Source: Marinomonas rhizomae (GTDB taxonomy: Bacteria; Pseudomonadota; Gammaproteobacteria; Pseudomonadales; Marinomonadaceae). Taken from it: a stretch of 64,000 bases of DNA. The notes below the pieces were generated by a model. That model ran no database searches, was not told where the DNA came from, and saw only the letters and a list, made by a program, of their open reading frames with translations. Location of the stretch: NCBI RefSeq assembly GCF_003315485.1, contig NZ_QNSE01000004.1:124001-188000 (forward strand), read 5' to 3'. A program made the translations under genes and the position numbers. Positions 59,106 to 64,000 of the stretch are shown here, one piece after another. Within the stretch, counting starts at the first letter, position 1; the number at the start of each line of letters is the position of its first letter.

Positions 59106-59113
59106 CGTATAAC
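59102..59113. repeat. Inverted partner of the cassette boundary
   Basis: GTGACGTATAAC overlaps the SIR2 stop codon and is the exact reverse complement of 57509-57520. It would be the R'' box of the attC belonging to the SIR2 cassette; the rest of that attC appears replaced by the REP-like element that begins 9 bp later. Confidence 0.7.
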
Positions 59114-59121
59114 AAGGAATG

Positions 59122-59180
59122 AATTGGGGGCAGATGAAAAATTAAGATATTTAGGTTTTTTTATTTGACCCTAAATTCAG
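59122..59180. repeat. REP-like element B (decayed)
   Basis: TTGGGGGCAGATGAAAAA at the left and TTTTTATTTGACCCTAAATT at the right form a long imperfect hairpin. It separates the SIR2 gene from a truncated brnT and probably removed the 5' half of that toxin gene. Confidence 0.55.
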
Positions 59181-59320
59181 AGGGTGAGCAGAGATTTTTG
59201 CTGGTAGGCAAGATTGGTGAAAAGCACTGGTCGGCTGTTGTCACCTACAGGGATGCTCGTATTCGTCTGATTTCAGTCAGGCGTTCCCGCAAGAAGGAGA
59301 TTGAGCTCTATGAAAGCTAA
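59180..59320 (+). pseudogene. brnT: BrnT toxin, 5'-truncated
   Basis: Only the C-terminal ~45 codons remain: EQRFLLVGKIGEKHWSAVV, then TYRDARIRLISVRRSRKKEI and ELYES-stop. This is the RNase-like BrnT signature (HWSAVVTYR, RISVRRSR). About 50 N-terminal residues are missing and the 5' edge coincides with REP-like element B. The stop overlaps brnA by 11 bp. Confidence 0.85.
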
Positions 59321-59582
59321 AGACTTCGATAAAAAATTTGAGGAAGGTCAGGAAGATATAGTTGATGATCTGGATCTGTCCTCTGCTCGTCGCGTTAATC
59401 AGGAACAGAAGCGAATCAATGTCGACTTCCCAGCTTGGGTTGTGGAATCATTGGATCGTGAGGCTGCGCGTATTGGCGTTACCCGTCAATCTATCATCAA
59501 AGTATGGCTTGTGGAGCGTCTTCAGGCAGAATCTGCTAACAAGCTGCTTAATAGTGACAACGCAAGCAACGCACAGAATTAA
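59310..59582 (+). CDS. brnA: BrnA antitoxin (ribbon-helix-helix)
   Basis: 90 residues from ATG 59310 (MKAKDFDKKFEEGQED); AAGGAG lies 10 nt upstream. The family hallmarks are the acidic DIVDDLDLSSARR segment that contacts BrnT and the RHH part NVDFPAWVVESLDREAARIG, VTRQSIIKVWLVERL. It overlaps the truncated brnT gene, the normal toxin-first order. It seems intact and may persist as an orphan repressor. Confidence 0.9.
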   Translation: MKAKDFDKKFEEGQEDIVDDLDLSSARRVNQEQKRINVDFPAWVVESLDREAARIGVTRQSIIKVWLVERLQAESANKLLNSDNASNAQN

Positions 59583-59654
59583 CAAGCCCATCTTCGTAAG
59601 CCAGTTATTCCAAGGGGTTGGCTTTTTAGTGAAGAAGGTACTGTTACCACGAAG

Positions 59655-59694
59655 AAGCCGAGACATGTATTCTTATGTCTCGGCTTTGTTTTTC
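59655..59694 (+). terminator. Terminator after brnA
   Basis: AAGCCGAGACAT-GTATTCTT-ATGTCTCGGCTT, a perfect 12-bp stem followed by TGTTTTT. A weaker stem (AAGCCA...TGGCTTTTT) lies at 59598-59627 immediately after brnA. Confidence 0.88.
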
Positions 59695-59823
59695 GGTACC
59701 TCAAGCCCAGAGTAAACTCAAAGAAACACAACACCGCAAAAAATACCGAGTAAGAACAGAACCATTTTTTCGTTATACTCTGATTTCTTTCCGGAAGTTA
59801 AGCGCTAAGTATAAGGAGGTTTT

Positions 59824-60429
59824 ATGTATCTTGATTCCGAAGAGCAGCTTAGAGAACTCTATGGTTATGCAAAAGGGCGCGCCAAAGATAAGCAGTTGCC
59901 TTTCTTAGAGCGTCACTCCAGTAACTTTCTCGCGCATTCTCCGTTCGTGACAATTTCGACCTACGCAAAATCCGGCTCTGTTGATTGTTCTCCTCGTGGA
60001 GGAAATCCGGGGTTCGTAAAAATAGTCAATGACAGCTGCATTATTTTGCCCGATGGGAAAGGGAATAATCGGCTTGATAGCCTTGTTAATATCATTGAAA
60101 CGGGGCAAATTGGGTGTTTGTTTTTGATTCCTGGTGTTGATGAAACGCTTCGAATTAACGGGCTTGCTCGTATTTCAACCTCACCTGAATATTTAAACCT
60201 GTTTTCTGACGACAGAAACCCACCTAAAACCTGTATTGAGATCACCATCAAAGAAGTGTTTTTACATTGCGCCAAAGCGTTAATGCGCTCTGAACTTTGG
60301 TCTTTAAAGGCGCAAATAGATAGGGCAGATTTTCCTACGATGGGAGCGATGATTAATGATCAGCTATCAATAAAGGATGATCCCGAAGCACAAGAAGATA
60401 TGATTGCTCGATACAAACGAGATTTATGA
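59824..60429 (+). CDS. PPOX-class FMN-dependent flavoprotein
   Basis: 201 residues with a perfect AAGGAGG ribosome site. The split-barrel pyridoxamine-5'-phosphate-oxidase-like fold is indicated by LAHSPFVTISTYAKSGSVDCSPRGG, the GKGNNRLDSLVNIIETGQIGCLFLIPG part, and CIEITIKEVFLHCAKALMRSELW. This is the subfamily typified by MSMEG_1061-like flavin reductases. Probably an NAD(P)H- or F420-type redox enzyme with FMN; substrate unknown. Confidence 0.83.
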   Translation: MYLDSEEQLRELYGYAKGRAKDKQLPFLERHSSNFLAHSPFVTISTYAKSGSVDCSPRGGNPGFVKIVNDSCIILPDGKGNNRLDSLVNIIETGQIGCLFLIPGVDETLRINGLARISTSPEYLNLFSDDRNPPKTCIEITIKEVFLHCAKALMRSELWSLKAQIDRADFPTMGAMINDQLSIKDDPEAQEDMIARYKRDL

Positions 60430-60474
60430 TTTTTCAGTGTGGCGAGAATTGCTGCTTATGATAAACAAGCGGTT

Positions 60475-60525
60475 AGATATTAGGGGCAGATGAAAAATAA
60501 CATTTTTCATCTGCCCCTAATATCT
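60475..60525. terminator. 24-bp perfect palindrome (REP-like element C), bidirectional terminator
   Basis: AGATATTAGGGGCAGATGAA... pairs over 24 bp with its exact complement around a 3-nt AAC loop, with A/T runs next to the loop. It lies between two convergent genes (PPOX and MFS) and can terminate both. Shares GGGGCAGATGAAAAAT with element B. Confidence 0.85.
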
Positions 60526-60549
60526 TATTATGCCTTCTAATTTACTATT

Positions 60550-61923
60550 TTATTTACTGATACGAAGAAGGCTTGCTACAGAAGCTCCCCCTGCGATTAG
60601 GCATGCTAAACCAAAAGCATAGTCGGAGAAATAATCGCCAAAGTTTCCATAAAATTTCGATAGTACTACAATCATAACTGCAACTAGCGCGGCACCTAAT
60701 GATTGGCCGGCAGTACGAGCCGTCGATAGAATACCGGACGCAGTCACTGTATGTTTTTCTTCGACATTTGAAAACATTTCTTTGTTGTTTGGTGGGAGGA
60801 ATAGACCATATCCAATGCCACAAATAGCTACGCGCCATATAAAATCGAGATAGGAAGTATTATTAGGAATCAGAGCTAAAGATCCCAGCCCAACGCAAAA
60901 GATTATTATCCCCATAGTTGAAATTTGAGTCGCACTTACTTTGTTTGAGAGTTTTCCTGATAAAGGCGCGCAAATTGCTACTGCAACTGGCCAGGGGGTA
61001 AAGATAAGTGCTGACTCTAGTACACTATATGAATAGGTGTATTGTAATACAAAAGGGATGGAAATTAATCCGATACCTTGTGCTATAAACATCAGAATGG
61101 ACGATAGAACGGCAAATGAATATCTTTTAGAATTAAATATATCAAGCGGCATAAGTGGGTGTTTTGCTTGCTTTTGCCATAAAACAAAAAACACTATTAA
61201 CGCTGCCGAAAGTGAGATTAAAAAACATACAAGTATGTCATTCCATCTCCCTATTTGATCTACTGAAATTGTGAGTAATCCGAAAGCGAGAGCGGATGTC
61301 ACCGCTCCTATAAAGTCAAATCCGCTTTTGGTCGTAGTGTCTTTTCCAAGAGCCATGATAGCGAAATAAATGGCAATCCCTCCTAGAGGAATATTTATAT
61401 AAAATAACCATGGCCAAGATAGATAAGACATAATCAATCCGCCAAAAACTGGGCCTGATGCAGTCCCAATTGCGAAAGCCAAGGCATTGAGGCCAAATAT
61501 TGAACCAAGAGATTGGGGAGGGAAAATTACCCGATATAAACTAAGGCCTACACTTATCATCACGGCATAGCTTATACCCTGAATTATTCTCATTGTTAAA
61601 AGAATTGAAAATGTTGGCGAGAGTGCGCATCCGATTGATGACAATGTAAAAAATATTATGCCAATTTTATAGAAGCGCCGCTCACCTATTCGAGAACCTA
61701 GAGATGCACAAATAAGCATAGTTGCCGCACTTGCTGTTTGATAGCCATTTGCAACCCATATTACAGTCGCAGCATTTATCTCCAGTGAGTCGGCAATATT
61801 TGGTAATGCGATGTTAACAATAGAACTATCCAATGCAGCCATGACAACGCCTATTAATATAGCTGCCGCTGCGTAATATCTTTGTGGAGTGGGGTAACCT
61901 TGTTCTTTTTCTGCGGACGACAT
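60550..61923 (-). CDS. MFS multidrug-type exporter (DHA2 family)
   Basis: 457 residues, about 14 transmembrane segments as in EmrB/QacA/SmvA. Motifs: LDSSIVNIALPNIADSL (helix 1, motif D1), GSRIGERRFYKIG (motif A), IQGISYAVM, and FAIGTASGPVFGGLI (motif C, antiporter). AAAGGA ribosome site. Downstream of the GAPDH-like and kinase genes in one transcription unit, so probably exports their product. Confidence 0.9.
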   Translation of the reverse strand: MSSAEKEQGYPTPQRYYAAAAILIGVVMAALDSSIVNIALPNIADSLEINAATVIWVANGYQTASAATMLICASLGSRIGERRFYKIGIIFFTLSSIGCALSPTFSILLTMRIIQGISYAVMISVGLSLYRVIFPPQSLGSIFGLNALAFAIGTASGPVFGGLIMSYLSWPWLFYINIPLGGIAIYFAIMALGKDTTTKSGFDFIGAVTSALAFGLLTISVDQIGRWNDILVCFLISLSAALIVFFVLWQKQAKHPLMPLDIFNSKRYSFAVLSSILMFIAQGIGLISIPFVLQYTYSYSVLESALIFTPWPVAVAICAPLSGKLSNKVSATQISTMGIIIFCVGLGSLALIPNNTSYLDFIWRVAICGIGYGLFLPPNNKEMFSNVEEKHTVTASGILSTARTAGQSLGAALVAVMIVVLSKFYGNFGDYFSDYAFGLACLIAGGASVASLLRISK

Positions 61924-61953
61924 TTCTTATATCCTTTAGCCGTTGTTGGTAAA

Positions 61954-61978
61954 GGTCTCCCTAATAGTAGTGGAGACC
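61954..61978. promoter_or_regulatory. Inverted repeat between kinase and MFS genes
   Basis: GGTCTCC and GGAGACC flank an 11-nt loop in the 79-bp gap before the MFS gene. No T-run; may be an operator or an RNA element tuning the exporter. Confidence 0.4.
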
Positions 61979-62002
61979 CTACAGAGTAGTTTTACGTTAT
62001 AG

Positions 62003-62974
62003 CTATTGATATGTGTTGGCTGGAAGGCTTTCTAGGTAGTAATGAAGGCCCAAAAATAATATTTCTGAAGGCGTGGCTGTTCTAGGGTGTTGTGGTGCCT
62101 TCCATTCTTTTAAGTCACCATTGATTCGGATGCTTCGTAAAAAGCAAAGAACAGTTAATGTATAGAAGCGTTTGTAATCACTTTTATCAATCCACCTTGA
62201 TATTCCAGAAATGTATTGGAGCTCAGTAATTGATTGAACAATATTTCTGTGATCATCATTTTGAATGGTAAATAACATATTATTTTCTACAGGAATGATT
62301 TTGACAGCATCTTGTATTTCATTCGCTAGTTCGTGCCAGAATGAAAAAACAAATCTTGAATAACCAAAATAAGGATCTACTCCATTCATGGTGCAATCAG
62401 GATCTATAAAGCTGATTGCATTCTTTATTTCATTAAATATAACGTTACCAAAATGGAAGTTACAATGTGCATTTTCAATAGAAATAAATTTTTCTGTATT
62501 TGAGAGATGTAGAGCCTTTTCGACAATCGAACGACCTGTTATAAATGCTTTTCTACCCTCAAACATGATAGGAGTATCGAATAATTCGTGAATTGAACTT
62601 AGTTTATCCCACTCTTCTAATAAACGTAAATTAATATTGTCAAAAACATCGTTTTTTTTAGAGCATTCAATTTCTATGGCTGATTTTATTTGATCTAGTG
62701 CCTGACATATTATTTTTCTGCGTCTCTTTATCGGGTAATCATTATCAAAAACAATTTTTGATAATGAAGATCCATGTTTCTTTTCTAAAATGTAGAATCG
62801 GCGGCCATCAGCAGAACCATCGTGTAATATTGGAACGATTAGATTTGGATAAATTTGGCAAAGAACTTTAATTTTTTCAATTTCACAATGTAACTTCTCG
62901 TTAAATTCAGAAGTTTTGGCAGTCTTTATTACGAAACCAGAATTAAGGATGTCAACGCTATGAGATTTTGTCAT
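62003..62974 (-). CDS. Aminoglycoside-phosphotransferase-like kinase-fold protein
   Basis: 323 residues. N-lobe with Lys in FVIKTAK and RRFYILEKKHGSSLSKI; catalytic loop NAHCNFHFGNVIFN (170-180) followed by SFIDPDCT, matching the HGDxHxxN ... IDxD pattern of the APH/choline-kinase fold. The usual catalytic Asp is Asn172 here. It could be a specialised or inactive kinase. The ATG follows the stop of the GAPDH-like gene after one base, so both are co-translated. Substrate unknown. Confidence 0.7.
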   Translation of the reverse strand: MTKSHSVDILNSGFVIKTAKTSEFNEKLHCEIEKIKVLCQIYPNLIVPILHDGSADGRRFYILEKKHGSSLSKIVFDNDYPIKRRRKIICQALDQIKSAIEIECSKKNDVFDNINLRLLEEWDKLSSIHELFDTPIMFEGRKAFITGRSIVEKALHLSNTEKFISIENAHCNFHFGNVIFNEIKNAISFIDPDCTMNGVDPYFGYSRFVFSFWHELANEIQDAVKIIPVENNMLFTIQNDDHRNIVQSITELQYISGISRWIDKSDYKRFYTLTVLCFLRSIRINGDLKEWKAPQHPRTATPSEILFLGLHYYLESLPANTYQ

Positions 62975-62975
62975 T

Positions 62976-64000
62976 TTAAAACCCTTTGAAAACAGCTACA
63001 GGAATGTTATTTGAAATATTGCGAGCGATATTAATTACTAAAGAAGCATAACCAACGGTGTTGCTAACAAATGATTGCATAATTATTTCGCTTAGATTTT
63101 GTTTAGAAAGATATTCTGGCCTTGAAATAATCAGATGATGAGAATCAGTTAAAATCGTGGCACATCGTTTATCATTTGAATAGGCTCTACTACCAAGTGG
63201 TGTATCTGCTCGCTTTACAATATGAGGTGATTGGTTGTAAATAGAGTTGATTGCAGAATTAATATGATCGAGTGTTAAAGCTCCATGGTCTTCAATAATG
63301 AAACGGTTTATTTGATAGCCTGGGGCGTGTACTGGTGCTCGAAGTGAAACAGTATTTATTAGTGGTGCCCATGGCATTACCTTTCCTTGACTTTGGGCAA
63401 TTTGTGAAAAACTGGGTCGCAAGTTATCTCTCGCATCTTGCATTCGCCCCTCGAAAGACCGTGTACCCAAAACTCCATTGGGAGTGTCTGGATGTACGAT
63501 ATCTGTTGCTACAGAGATAATACTTTGTGCATTTAGATTCAGTGGGCGTATTGCCTCAATTATGACGCGCAATGATGCATGCATCCCATTGGTCTGACAA
63601 GATCCAAGGCAGAATACCCCTTCGGTGAGTGTGCGACATTTTATTGTTGGAATGTCCGATGGGGTGAGGTCGACAAGGCAACTGTAGATACTTGGTAAGT
63701 TGTCTGCTTCAGCAACGCCAAGAATAATGCTGCAAAAACTCTTTAGTTTATTCGTAATATCGCTTGTCGCAGATATATCATTTTTGCTAGTAGCTAAAAA
63801 AGCAATGTCAAATACATCAGGTATTTCGATTTTATCAACTTTAAAATCTCCAAAGTAAAAATTTATAGTACGTTCATCGATGCTTAGTTCGTTGTCACTC
63901 AATATTTTAATATTAGAGTGTACTCCTGGATAGGCTAAGGCTAGCTTTGCAAAGATGCCATCAATTGGCCTAAGGTGTGGATAATGCTTGTCAGTTGGAG
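62976..64000 (-). CDS. GAPDH-like phosphorylating aldehyde dehydrogenase (5' end beyond window)
   Basis: The frame stays open through the internal TTG at 63902 to the window edge, so the real start is outside. Visible are HLRPIDGIFAKLALAYPG (GAPDH-like end of the Rossmann domain), the catalytic-Cys segment LGSCQTNGMHASLRVI (like SCTTN of GAPDH), then NLRPSFSQIAQSQGKVMPWA and LRAPVHAPGYQINRFIIE (like the GKVLP ... RVP strand). Motif spacing is GAPDH-type, but sequence is divergent, so the substrate is probably not glyceraldehyde-3-phosphate. First visible gene of a kinase/MFS operon. Confidence 0.7.
   Translation of the reverse strand, partial: PTDKHYPHLRPIDGIFAKLALAYPGVHSNIKILSDNELSIDERTINFYFGDFKVDKIEIPDVFDIAFLATSKNDISATSDITNKLKSFCSIILGVAEADNLPSIYSCLVDLTPSDIPTIKCRTLTEGVFCLGSCQTNGMHASLRVIIEAIRPLNLNAQSIISVATDIVHPDTPNGVLGTRSFEGRMQDARDNLRPSFSQIAQSQGKVMPWAPLINTVSLRAPVHAPGYQINRFIIEDHGALTLDHINSAINSIYNQSPHIVKRADTPLGSRAYSNDKRCATILTDSHHLIISRPEYLSKQNLSEIIMQSFVSNTVGYASLVINIARNISNNIPVAVFKGF

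Overview
The window looks like a chromosomal segment of a moderately AT-rich marine gammaproteobacterium, probably an Oceanospirillales member close to Marinomonas. This is inferred from the compact TCA locus (gltA / sdhCDAB-sucAB-lpd-sucCD), the soxBDAG-purU cluster and general protein style; no rRNA or tRNA gene is present to confirm it.

Region by region. (1) 1-13.3 kb: TCA cycle block, with citrate synthase (cut by the window start) divergent from succinate dehydrogenase, 2-oxoglutarate dehydrogenase E1/E2/E3 and succinyl-CoA synthetase, closed by a strong terminator. (2) 13.3-26.7 kb: L-2-hydroxyglutarate oxidase and small proteins; a CitA/CitB-type two-component system with a 2-hydroxycarboxylate transporter; a phosphorelay / c-di-GMP operon whose PAS histidine kinase gene is broken by three separate tandem duplications; ApbE; a LysE exporter divergent from a LysR regulator. 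(3) 26.8-34 kb: gamma-glutamylcyclotransferase-like protein and the heterotetrameric sarcosine oxidase operon with purU. (4) 34-42 kb: LysR divergent from a heme N-oxygenase-like (YqcI/YcgG, GntA-type) plus LysE exporter pair, an esterase, a BLUF photoreceptor, D-lactate dehydrogenase, a toxin-antitoxin pair whose toxin has an amber stop, and an M32 carboxypeptidase.

(5) 41.97-52.55 kb: the most unusual part, a ~10.6-kb very AT-rich integrated element. A large serine recombinase sits at its right end; the insertion split the M32 carboxypeptidase gene, and the element supplies a substitute 3' end that keeps the gene open with a 22-residue insertion. The displaced native 3' end survives to the right. 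Joining the two outer flanks restores an intact M32 reading frame, and joining the two inner flanks makes a symmetric attP. Cargo: two lipoproteins, several unknown proteins, a HEPN-motif protein, an array of 18 tandem 35-bp units each with a dyad, and a MobV-like HUH protein with a small partner.

(6) 52.5-64 kb: accessory-rich flank with an SDR/LysR divergent pair, RNase Z, another M32 gene scrap, REP-like palindromes, an HNH protein and a SIR2 protein arranged like integron gene cassettes around an attC-like hairpin, a BrnA antitoxin with truncated BrnT, a PPOX flavoprotein, and a minus-strand operon of a GAPDH-like dehydrogenase (running off the window), an aminoglycoside-phosphotransferase-like kinase and a DHA2 MFS exporter.

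Most central-metabolism calls are secure. Functions inside the element and of the SIR2/HNH and GAPDH/kinase/MFS sets are inferences from motifs and context.
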